From the NCBI RefSeq assembly GCF_025642155.1, contig NZ_CP106800.1, forward strand, positions 1 to 64,000: a stretch of DNA of 64,000 bases, read 5' to 3'. Position numbers and translations under genes: made by a program. The stretch is from Streptomyces sp. HUAS 15-9 (GTDB lineage: Bacteria; Actinomycetota; Actinomycetes; Streptomycetales; Streptomycetaceae). The notes under the pieces were generated by a model. That model ran no database searches and was not told the DNA's origin. It saw nothing but the letters and a program-made list of their open reading frames with translations. Shown here piece after piece: positions 16,652 through 24,099 of the stretch; positions within the stretch are counted from its first letter, which is position 1, and every line of letters starts with the position of its first letter.

Positions 16652-17986
16652 GTGAACGAGGTGTTGACCGCGTCGGCGGGCCAGGAGGACGACGTCGACC
16701 CGGGCCGGGTGGCCCGGGGCAAGCCGGTGGCGTTCAAGGACGGGGTACCGGTGTACGACAGCGGCGGGGCGCCGGCCTTTCTGCGGACGAAAGCCCAACT
16801 GGCCGGGGCGCGGCGCAAGCCCGCCGTGGGGCAACGGCCAGCCGCGTACATCTACACCCGCTGGTACCGGGACCGGGTGGCGCTGTGGGACCCGGCGCAG
16901 GCGGCGAAGATGCGGCCACTGTCGGCCCTGCAGCGCCGCCAGATGCAGGAGCGCCGGACCTGCACCGACTGCGGCGAGGTGTTCCCCGTTCCGGTGTGGG
17001 GGATGTGCGGCGTGTGCCGGGACCGGGAAGCCCGGCGCCGGGCCGATCTGCGCCGCCGGACGTGCCAGGACTGCGGCACCGTCTTCCGCACCCCGGCACC
17101 GGCCAGGAACTACGGCGACGGGATGTGCCTGGCATGCGACGAACGCCTCGAGCGAGGACGGCGGGTGGCGCGGTCGCTGGTGGAACGCTCCTGCCGGCGG
17201 TGCCTGGTGCAGCTGTACCCGCTCACGGTGTGGGCGGCGATGAGCGAGCGCGAGCAGGCCATGGCCGACTGGCACTGCGCTGCGTGCGAACGCGAGATCG
17301 AGCAGGAGCGCGTCCAGGCGCAGCGGCGGGCGGACCGGGCTCGGTGGGACGACCTCGGACCGACCATCGCGTGGGCGCAGAAGATCCTCGCGACCCCAGA
17401 CGCGTACGCGATCCTGGACACGGAGACGACGGGTCTGACCGCGACCTCGCGGATCGTGGAGATCGCCGTCACCACGGCGTCCGGGACGGTACTGCTCGAC
17501 ACACTGCTCAACCCCGGCGGCGAGCCGATTCCGGCTGAGGCGACGGCAATTCACGGCATCACCGACACCATGGTCGAAGGCGCGCCCACGTTCTCCGAGA
17601 TCCTCCCCCGCCTCACCGAGGCCCTGGCCGGACGCCGGATCGTGATCTACAACCGGGAGTACGACACCGGACGGCTGCTGTGGGAGCTCCACCTGCACCA
17701 CCAAGCCCAGGGCACGGTCGACCTGACCAAGCAGGCCCGCTACGCCGTCCGTCGGCATCGGGCCGCGCAGGCCTGGCTGGACGCGCAGGAGTGGGAGGTG
17801 TGCGCGATGGAGCAGTACGCCGCCTTCTACGGCGACTGGCACGACTGCTTCGGCAGCTACACCTGGCAGAAGCTGGGCGGCGGCCACCGGGCCCTGGGCG
17901 ATACACGTGCCGTCATCCGGCGGCTGGAGGAAATGGCCGCCTACCCCAGCCCCTTCGACCGCATGGAGGAGCCCGCCGCCGCGTGA
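16652..17986 (+). CDS. Zinc-finger protein with DnaQ-like 3'-5' exonuclease domain
   Basis: 444 residues. The N-terminal half has three CxxC...CxxC zinc ribbons (CTDC...CGVC, CQDC...CLAC, CRRC...CAAC). The C-terminal half is a DEDDh exonuclease: ILDTETTGL (D256, E258), AIHGITD, IVIYNREYD and GGHRALGDTRAV. GTG 16652 sits after GAAGGAGG, so it is preferred over the longer frame from 16595. Proteins with this zinc plus exonuclease layout are common on Streptomyces plasmids. The inferred role is DNA end processing or proofreading during plasmid replication. Confidence 0.9.
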   Translation: MNEVLTASAGQEDDVDPGRVARGKPVAFKDGVPVYDSGGAPAFLRTKAQLAGARRKPAVGQRPAAYIYTRWYRDRVALWDPAQAAKMRPLSALQRRQMQERRTCTDCGEVFPVPVWGMCGVCRDREARRRADLRRRTCQDCGTVFRTPAPARNYGDGMCLACDERLERGRRVARSLVERSCRRCLVQLYPLTVWAAMSEREQAMADWHCAACEREIEQERVQAQRRADRARWDDLGPTIAWAQKILATPDAYAILDTETTGLTATSRIVEIAVTTASGTVLLDTLLNPGGEPIPAEATAIHGITDTMVEGAPTFSEILPRLTEALAGRRIVIYNREYDTGRLLWELHLHHQAQGTVDLTKQARYAVRRHRAAQAWLDAQEWEVCAMEQYAAFYGDWHDCFGSYTWQKLGGGHRALGDTRAVIRRLEEMAAYPSPFDRMEEPAAA

Positions 17987-18104
17987 CATCGACAGACCGC
18001 GCACGGCTTCTGACCCTAGGGTGATCTCCTGCCCGATCCCTCTGCCGCTTGGAGGAACGCATGCTCGAACTGGCCCGGGAGGCCACACAGTTACCGGAGG
18101 CGTC

Positions 18105-18698
18105 GTGACTCAAGCTGATCAGTGGGGGCACTGGCGCCCGCAGTTCCCGGCCGGTGAAGAGACGAAGCGCGTCCGTGCCTGGTACCGGCGTGTGGCCTGC
18201 CCGAGCTGCAGCGCGGCCATCGGTCGCGCCTGCCGCAGCGCCGCCGGTCACCCCACCGACCATCACCGTGCTCGCCGTGACGCCGCAGGCCCGCTCCCGT
18301 ACGAGGAATGGAGGAAGGAAGGGCTGTTCCAGAGGCCGAGAACGCTCCCGGTGATCCTCGAGGACAGCCACAAGGCGCGGGCTCAGTTCAACATCGACGT
18401 GCCTCTCGGTGACGCCGTGGCGATCGTCTCGCACGTCATGGCGGACCGGCTCGGCATCGGTCTCGGTGACGACCCCACCATCGACCGGCTCGATGACGCT
18501 GCCCGCACCCTGGTCCTCGCCCGCGGGCCCATAGGCAGCGCCGACCTGGTGACGGTTCTCGCCGTCCAGGTGGGCATACTCGCCGGCGTCATCGCCGGAG
18601 CGCACAGCACTCCGGAGGCGGTGTACACCAACCTGGTGCGCGAACACGTCAACCTTGCACGCCAGCAACGGAACACGCAGAAAGACGCCTCCGAGTAG
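18105..18698 (+). CDS. Small zinc-finger protein
   Basis: 197 residues. CPSC...C followed by a histidine pair and a basic helix (DHHRARRDAA) is a short actinobacterial zinc-finger signature of unknown function. The C-terminal 110 residues are helical with a hydrophobic run near 150-170. GTG 18105 follows CCGGAGG. The gene lies 118 bases after the exonuclease on the same strand and may share its transcript. No firm function. Confidence 0.65.
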   Translation: MTQADQWGHWRPQFPAGEETKRVRAWYRRVACPSCSAAIGRACRSAAGHPTDHHRARRDAAGPLPYEEWRKEGLFQRPRTLPVILEDSHKARAQFNIDVPLGDAVAIVSHVMADRLGIGLGDDPTIDRLDDAARTLVLARGPIGSADLVTVLAVQVGILAGVIAGAHSTPEAVYTNLVREHVNLARQQRNTQKDASE

Positions 18699-18719
18699 CC
18701 GAGGCCCCCTCGGGCCCGC

Positions 18720-19580
18720 TCACACAGACGTCCCGCCCGCCGCGCCCCAGCCTCCGAGGAAGTCGGACAGGGCGCGGCGTTGCTGTTCCTCGCGGGCCAT
18801 CTGTTCGGCGAGGACGCCGCGGTCGATGTACGGGTCGACGGCGGCGAGGACCATGCGCTGAAGTTCGTCGGGTTCGAGGGCTTCGACCTCCCACTGCACG
18901 GGGCGGTCGATGTCGAAGCCGTAGCGGCGGGCGAAGGCCGGCCAACGCGGATCGTCCCGCTTTCCCTCGGTCGCGGGCAGGGTGTACCCCTGGACCTGGG
19001 CGTGGGTGAGCAGCACCCGGGTGACCCGGCTCCAGCAGCCGGTGCGCTCCACCCAGTCGCGTTCGACGTCCTCACCCGAGCAGTCGAAATCGCCGACGTA
19101 CGCAAGATGTGCCTCGCGCGGGTCGCGGGTGGTGCGGTCACGGACGACGTCGACGTACGACTGGGAGCCGAAGCCGCGGACCACGAGGACCGGGATGCCG
19201 AACGGGGCGAGCCAGTCGGTCAGCAGCTGCCGGAGGGTGTCCTTCTCCGCAGCGACGTACAGGGCGTGCTCCTGGCCCTCGGTGCGGTCCAGGCGGAACC
19301 AGTCCGGTACCTCGCGCAGGAACGCGCCCGCGTCCGGCCAGGCTTCCGGGACGTGGACCTCCCGGAGGGTGTCGATCAGGTCGGGGAAGCGGCCCTCGCG
19401 GCGCGCCTTGGCCAGATGCGAGGACAGGCGGCGGTACATCGGCGGCGTGTGCGGCAGGATCCCCTCGGAGGCGAGCCGGTACATCACCTGCCGCAGCGTG
19501 ACCTTGAGCGGAGCGTATCCCAGCACGATCTGTCTCGCCCGGTCCACCACGGCCGGCCACCGCACCCGCTCACGCGCCAT
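18720..19580 (-). CDS. Topoisomerase VI A/Spo11-type TOPRIM protein
   Basis: 286 residues. The N-terminal domain reads as a winged helix (VTLRQVMYRLASEGILPHT, then YRRLSSHLAKARREGRFP). The C-terminal domain has TOPRIM motifs LYVAAEKDTLRQLL (acidic strand 1) and AYVGDFDCSGEDV (DxD-like), as in topo VI A and its stand-alone plasmid relatives. I do not see an obvious catalytic tyrosine within the winged helix, though a Tyr lies at LRQVMYR, where Spo11-type enzymes carry theirs. ATG 19580 is chosen because a palindrome abuts it; the longer frame to 19688 looks non-coding. Confidence 0.8.
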   Translation of the reverse strand: MARERVRWPAVVDRARQIVLGYAPLKVTLRQVMYRLASEGILPHTPPMYRRLSSHLAKARREGRFPDLIDTLREVHVPEAWPDAGAFLREVPDWFRLDRTEGQEHALYVAAEKDTLRQLLTDWLAPFGIPVLVVRGFGSQSYVDVVRDRTTRDPREAHLAYVGDFDCSGEDVERDWVERTGCWSRVTRVLLTHAQVQGYTLPATEGKRDDPRWPAFARRYGFDIDRPVQWEVEALEPDELQRMVLAAVDPYIDRGVLAEQMAREEQQRRALSDFLGGWGAAGGTSV

Positions 19581-19583
19581 ACC

Positions 19584-19595
19584 GGTACATGTACC
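19584..19595 (-). promoter_or_regulatory. Perfect palindrome abutting the TOPRIM start codon
   Basis: GGTACATGTACC is a perfect 12-base palindrome ending four bases before the ATG at 19580. On the minus strand TACATG falls near the -10 position for a leaderless transcript, so a protein bound here would block expression. Confidence 0.5.
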
Positions 19596-19730
19596 CTTCC
19601 CCGCCGTCCGGCGCGGTGACCATCCCCGATCCGGTTGCCCGAGCGCGGCTGGCGGTTCCTCCCAACGCTGCTTGCCCGAGTCGATCACACGGGGGTGTGC
19701 GGCGTGGTGGAGAGCTCCGCAGTTGAGTGA

Positions 19731-20048
19731 TCAGTCGCCGCCCTGGTGCGAAGGCTCCCAGCCCTCGGGAGTCGGATGCTGGGAAGGGACGACGGTGGTC
19801 GTGGCCGCCAGGACATTGCCGCCTTGGTCGTACTGAATGGCCTGGTAGACCACGACTGGAAGCATGGCGTACCTGGGCAAGCCAAGGGCTTCGAGTTCAT
19901 CCGCAGTCGCGCCGCGTGCTGTGATCTGCCGTTCGACGCGCGTGCATCCGGGGATCACTGGTGCCGGGGAGTCCTCTCCTCCGCGGTTGGAGGCGGGGTT
20001 GATGCGGGGCTCCTGTGCGGTCACCGGGGTCTCCTGGGTTGAGGGCAT
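19731..20048 (-). CDS. Small hypothetical protein
   Basis: 105 residues. A disordered N-terminus (MPSTQETPVTAQEPR) is followed by a compact segment (CTRVERQITARGATADELEALGLPRY) and two strands (AMLPVVVYQAIQYDQGGNVLAATTT). I do not recognise the family. ATG 20048 is the most economical start; the frame extends to 20144. It sits between the TOPRIM gene and another hypothetical gene, all on the minus strand. Confidence 0.5.
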   Translation of the reverse strand: MPSTQETPVTAQEPRINPASNRGGEDSPAPVIPGCTRVERQITARGATADELEALGLPRYAMLPVVVYQAIQYDQGGNVLAATTTVVPSQHPTPEGWEPSHQGGD

Positions 20049-20278
20049 GAGGGGCGATCCGAGCGTACGCGGGGACACCGGCATCCCGGCCCCGGTCTGG
20101 ACAGCAGGGAGGTCCGGGCACCGGCTATGTCCGACCCTGAACAAGCAGCCGAACGGCCTTCACCGCCGGGCGGTGTTTGCACTCATACCCGGGAGCCGGG
20201 ACCGGAGGGGCGCGTGAACGAGCAGCACGCCGCGTCCCACCGGCCGAGCCGGCTTTTAGTTTGCCCGCCGCTTGCTGC

Positions 20279-20743
20279 TCAGCTGGCCCTGAGTGCCGGT
20301 TCCCACAGCGGGCGGGCAAGCCCGGTGCCGTCGCAGTGGAAGCACCAACTTCCCTCTGGCGTGCTGCGGGCACCGATGGTGCCGGCAGCGTTCTGGAAGA
20401 GCCGGGTGAGGCCGACGGCATGGAAGGCGTGCAGCGGGAGCTCCTGCCGTCTGCCGAGCGTGACCTCCAGCGCGACGCCGGAGCCGGTGAAGTGGGCATG
20501 CATGCCCTCGGTGATCGAGCGGAGCGTCTCGTTCAGTCCGTGCATCGTCTCCGCGCCGGACAACTGCACGCGGGCCGTGAGGACGGTGTCGGTGGCTGCG
20601 GCGAAGGACAGCAGTCCGACCGGGCGGGCAAGCGGCCCGACGCGGCCCACGGGTTCGGGATGGGTGTGGTGGAGCTGGGACAGGGCGTGCCACAGGTCGC
20701 CCGGCAGATCCTGGGGTGCGGTCTCTTCTCGGCTGCGTCTCAT
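20279..20743 (-). CDS. Hypothetical protein next to a replication-relaxation gene
   Basis: 154 residues. A helical N-terminus is followed by a strand-rich middle (VGLLSFAAATDTVLTARVQL) and a C-terminal GSWCFHCDGTGLA with one CxxC. ATG 20743 is the first start that excludes sequence shared with the relaxation gene's frame. It lies 155 bases downstream of the relaxation gene on the same strand and could be cotranscribed. Family unrecognised. Confidence 0.55.
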   Translation of the reverse strand: MRRSREETAPQDLPGDLWHALSQLHHTHPEPVGRVGPLARPVGLLSFAAATDTVLTARVQLSGAETMHGLNETLRSITEGMHAHFTGSGVALEVTLGRRQELPLHAFHAVGLTRLFQNAAGTIGARSTPEGSWCFHCDGTGLARPLWEPALRAS

Positions 20744-20898
20744 ACGGCCTGTGTAGGGCCTCCTGTGGGTTGTCGCCGTCGGATCGGCCCGTCCGTCCCA
20801 TGCGGTGGCATGAGGTCTTCGGCTTCCGTTCCGCCCACCGGGCCGGACGTCGGGCAGCCCCATTCGTGGCGGGGACATGCCCGGCGTCGCGCGTGCTG

Positions 20899-21957
20899 TC
20901 AGCGGCCGGCGGGTTCGGGGTAGCGCCGGCGGCGCCGGTCCGGGTCGTCGACGCCGATCTCGTACCAGGGCTCGCCGCGCTGAAGCCGGGGCAGGGTGTT
21001 CGCCCACACCGCGACGGCGATGCCCTTCACGTCGTCGGCGAGCGCCTGGAGGCGGTTGTCGAGCAGGTGCTCCTCCTTGCCCGCCAGGACGACGTGCAGC
21101 CGCGGGAAGGTCTGGGAGCGGGTGTAGCGGTGGCGCTGCCAGAACGGGTACGTGTTGCCGATCGTGCCGCGGGCGCCTTCCCAGACGCGGTGTCCGGCGT
21201 AGCGTTCGTAGTCCCACACTTCCTTGGCGAGCCGGTCCTGGGACATGGTGCCGTTGTCGAGCTCGAAGAGGCGCACCTCGCTGGTCTTGGTCGGCCATGC
21301 GAGGACGGCGTCGGTGTTGAAGCTCAGGCCGGTCTCCTTGATGGCGTGGTTGACCTCCACCTGCCAGTCGGTCAGGTGCTTGCGGCCGCCGTAGGCGAGG
21401 ATCATGTCCGTCACCGCGACGCCGTGCGGACCGAACCCGGCTCGAACGGCCTTCGCTCCGGTGCCGGCCTTCGGTCGGGGAGGCAGCTCGTTGCCGTCGG
21501 CCAGAGCCTTCTGTCCCGCCGCAGTCAGGTTCCAGATCGGGTGCCTGCCCGCCTTGCCGTTCATCTCCGCCAGTCCCAGCTCCGCCAGTTCCTTCATCGC
21601 CCTGCGCACGTACGACCGGCCGTCCCGATCCTCCGCCGTGATCACCTCAGCCATCTGCCGCACCGTGGCTATCCGCACGCACCCCAGCATCCGCAGCGCA
21701 TCGGCCCGCACCTTCCCGGCCGTGGGAGTGGACCTCTTCCCCTTCGCCGACGTCTCAGGGGAAGGAAGAGAGGTGTCAGCGTGCTGGAAGACCCCCTGGC
21801 GTGCGGTGTGAGCTGCGGTGATGGGCACGACGTTGGATTCGTTCGCGGCACCGTTCACGGCACTGGATTCCGGGCCGCCCGCCGGGCGTTCAGCCCCCCT
21901 TGTCCAGGTCGGGCGCGGCTCCGGCTCGGGCTGCCGGGCGCTGCTGGTGTACGTCAT
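20899..21957 (-). CDS. Second replication-relaxation family protein
   Basis: 352 residues. After a disordered N-terminus of about 95 residues comes a winged helix (ALRMLGCVRIATVRQMAEVI, RRAMKELAELGLAEMNG) and then an alpha/beta domain with GVAVTDMILAYGG, NTDAVLAW and VRLFELDNGTMSQDRLAKEVWDYERY, the hallmark acidic-strand plus GT/RLA segment of PF13814. ATG 21957 follows GTGAGGAGCC. The disordered N-terminus distinguishes it from the paralogue at 14868. Two divergent copies on one replicon suggest separate functions. Confidence 0.85.
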   Translation of the reverse strand: MTYTSSARQPEPEPRPTWTRGAERPAGGPESSAVNGAANESNVVPITAAHTARQGVFQHADTSLPSPETSAKGKRSTPTAGKVRADALRMLGCVRIATVRQMAEVITAEDRDGRSYVRRAMKELAELGLAEMNGKAGRHPIWNLTAAGQKALADGNELPPRPKAGTGAKAVRAGFGPHGVAVTDMILAYGGRKHLTDWQVEVNHAIKETGLSFNTDAVLAWPTKTSEVRLFELDNGTMSQDRLAKEVWDYERYAGHRVWEGARGTIGNTYPFWQRHRYTRSQTFPRLHVVLAGKEEHLLDNRLQALADDVKGIAVAVWANTLPRLQRGEPWYEIGVDDPDRRRRRYPEPAGR

Positions 21958-22075
21958 GGCAAGGCTCCTCACGCAGGTGGCGCGGGGGTCCGGATGAAAG
22001 CCCCCCGTCACTTACTAGAGGTGTGGCGAAAGTCGACGGTGTGACGCTCCACTGAGTGCCGTTACCGACCCGTGA

Positions 22076-22546
22076 TCATCCGGCTGGCGCCGTGCAGAGC
22101 TCGGAGACGATCGTGAACGAGGTCGTCACCATCGGCACCGCCATCGCCGGCGGCATCACCGTGTGCGTGGTCTGACCGTGCGCCATACCGTTGCGGATCT
22201 GCCGGCCATAGTCGAGGTACTCCGCCTGCCGTGACGTCAGGATCCCGTCGGCGGCGCCCTGCTTGATGAGCTGGAACAGCGGCTTGGTGCCCGCGTCCGG
22301 GATCCGGTCGCGCAGCACGATCTCCACCGCGATCAGGGAGTGCATAACCGCCACGGTGGAGAACTCGTAGCAGTAGTACGACTGGCGCAGCAGCTCGCGG
22401 GCCGTACGCAGGACGGTCGCCGCGGCCTCGGGAGTGCCCTCGGGCACGACCAGGTCCTCAACGAGGTCGTGCATGTCGGCGTAGCTGTCGAAGAAGTAGT
22501 GGGCGCGTTCGTCCGGGACCGGGGACGTAGGCCGCTGCGGCGTCAT
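22076..22546 (-). CDS. HEPN-like small protein
   Basis: 156 residues, almost all helical. The C-terminal part reads DYGRQIRNGMAHG, giving the R-x4-H motif of HEPN domains, preceded by a helix with IAVEIVLRDRI as in DUF4145/HEPN proteins. Many HEPN proteins are RNases in toxin-antitoxin or abortive systems; here no antitoxin partner (MNT) is adjacent, so ribonuclease activity is only a possibility. The start is ATG 22546. It is divergent from the hypothetical gene at 22809 across 262 bases that hold a CCCAT/ATGGG hairpin. Confidence 0.65.
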   Translation of the reverse strand: MTPQRPTSPVPDERAHYFFDSYADMHDLVEDLVVPEGTPEAAATVLRTARELLRQSYYCYEFSTVAVMHSLIAVEIVLRDRIPDAGTKPLFQLIKQGAADGILTSRQAEYLDYGRQIRNGMAHGQTTHTVMPPAMAVPMVTTSFTIVSELCTAPAG

Positions 22547-22808
22547 CCCCGCAGTCTCTCAGCGGCGCGCCCCGGGCGGCAGCGGCTTTTCCCCGTGCCG
22601 TCGCACAGCGTGCCGGGACGGAGATTTCTCCCCCATCGATATGGGCGGAATCTCGCACGTAACGAGCCGTGTCAAGGAGTTTCGTGGCGCGGCCGGGCAG
22701 ACGACTGCTCACCGTCAGTGCGCGGACTCCATCCACAGGCCGGTCCCCTGAGCATCGGATCCGAGGCCGCCGCGATCAGCCGGACGGCCCGTACATGAGG
22801 AGGCCGTC

Positions 22809-23273
22809 ATGCCCGACACCACCATGCCGCTCGCCCCGATGACCCCGAACGCGGCCATCTCCGCGTTCAGCTACCTCCGGGCCGTCCAGGCCGACGACGT
22901 CGAAGCCGCCCGCGAGTTCGCCAGCGCCGAGCCGCGGATGCCCGAGCTGCTCGTCGACGTCGCGATGCGGATCGTCGTCCCCGTCACCGCGCTGCCCGGC
23001 CCGGAGTCGGGCGAGCCGTGCGCGGACACCTTCGCCCTGGAGGCCCTCGGACGCGTCTTCGTGACCTCGCTGCGGACCTGGGCACAGGCCGGGCCGGACA
23101 CGGCGGAAGGCATCGCCCGTTCCGTCATCGACTTCGCCGCGCAGTTCCTCACCGAGGACTACGAGGACGTCGCCGACACCCTGCGCCAGTTGGAGGCCGT
23201 CGGTGTGGGCCAGGCCCTCGATGCACACCCCGCACCGGCCGGCTCGCACCCGGTGCGCCTGACCGTCGTGTAG
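22809..23273 (+). CDS. Hypothetical helical protein
   Basis: 154 residues, alanine-rich and helical throughout, with no Cys pattern or membrane segment. ATG 22809 is supported by GAGGAGG seven bases upstream. It is the only plus-strand gene near the repeat-rich region that follows it. No family recognised. Confidence 0.6.
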   Translation: MPDTTMPLAPMTPNAAISAFSYLRAVQADDVEAAREFASAEPRMPELLVDVAMRIVVPVTALPGPESGEPCADTFALEALGRVFVTSLRTWAQAGPDTAEGIARSVIDFAAQFLTEDYEDVADTLRQLEAVGVGQALDAHPAPAGSHPVRLTVV

Positions 23274-23751
23274 TAGGCATCGGATGCGCTCCACCGCCGC
23301 GCGCCGCACCGCAGCGCCCATCGTGGTGCGTTCCATCGGCATCGCCGCGCCGCACCGGGCGCGCGCGACGATCGGGCGGGCTCCTCTATCACACACCCCC
23401 TTGACCACGACCTGATCGCGAGCCGAAAAGGGGCTGTGTCAAGGGGATTCGTCCTCGGTAGCGGACCTGGACAAGGGGGCGCACGCCACCGGCCGCACCT
23501 GGTCAAGGGGTTGGTCGGCGGTGGGCGAACCGGTGCGGTGCGGGACATCGGGTGCGGCGCACCGGGCGCGCGCGAGAGTGCCGGGCATCGTCGGGTGGTG
23601 CGCCGCAGGATGCGGTGGCGGACATCGCGGTGCGCACCATGGTGGCGTCCATCGTCATCCGGCGCGCCGGAGTGGAGCCCATCCGATGTCGTGCATCGCC
23701 ACTGGATGCAGAACATCGTGGGCTCCACTCGGTGGACGATGCCCGGCATCG
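23274..23751. repeat. Iteron-rich non-coding region, candidate oriT or incompatibility locus
   Basis: About 475 bases without a credible gene, crowded with short repeats. GTCAAGGGG-type sites occur inverted at 23396-23406 and direct at 23438, 23470 (variant GGACAAGGGG) and 23502, at a period of about 32 bases (three helical turns). CATCG occurs eleven times (23278 to 23747), often followed by GTGCG, and GGTGCGGCGCACC (23551-23563) is a near-perfect palindrome. Its place beside the relaxase gene suggests a nicking or replication-control site. Function inferred. Confidence 0.6.
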
Positions 23752-24099
23752 TCACCACAGCCAGGCGTTGGAGTGCCGCACCCGGGACAGAGCGCGGGCG
23801 TCGCGGCGCGCGGCCGCATTGCCGATCCGGTTCTGCCGCGATCGAGGCCGGCGCGACTGCGCGGCGGCGAGGCGGCGCTTCCCGGCGTCCTGGAGTCGCC
23901 GCCGCTGCTTGCGCAGCTCCACCTTCTTCGCCGCCTTCGACTTCGGCTTCCGGGGGCGCTTCCAGATGGGCTGCCACCCCAGGGGCTCATCGGACTCGGG
24001 CTCCTGGTCCTCTTCGAGCGCGGCGGATATGTCCTTGGCTGCTGCGCGGGCGCGGGCGAGGGCGTCATCAAGGCTGGGTTGTTCTTCCGGGGTGCTCAC
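23752..24099 (-). CDS. Small basic protein coupled to the relaxase
   Basis: 115 residues. An acidic helical N-terminus is followed by a strongly basic C-terminal half (KPKSKAAKKVELRKQRRRL and more Arg). GTG 24099 overlaps the relaxase TGA (GTGA), so it is translationally coupled. A small basic partner next to a relaxase and an iteron region fits a DNA-binding relaxosome accessory protein, but nothing in the sequence proves this. Confidence 0.6.
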   Translation of the reverse strand: MSTPEEQPSLDDALARARAAAKDISAALEEDQEPESDEPLGWQPIWKRPRKPKSKAAKKVELRKQRRRLQDAGKRRLAAAQSRRPRSRQNRIGNAAARRDARALSRVRHSNAWLW

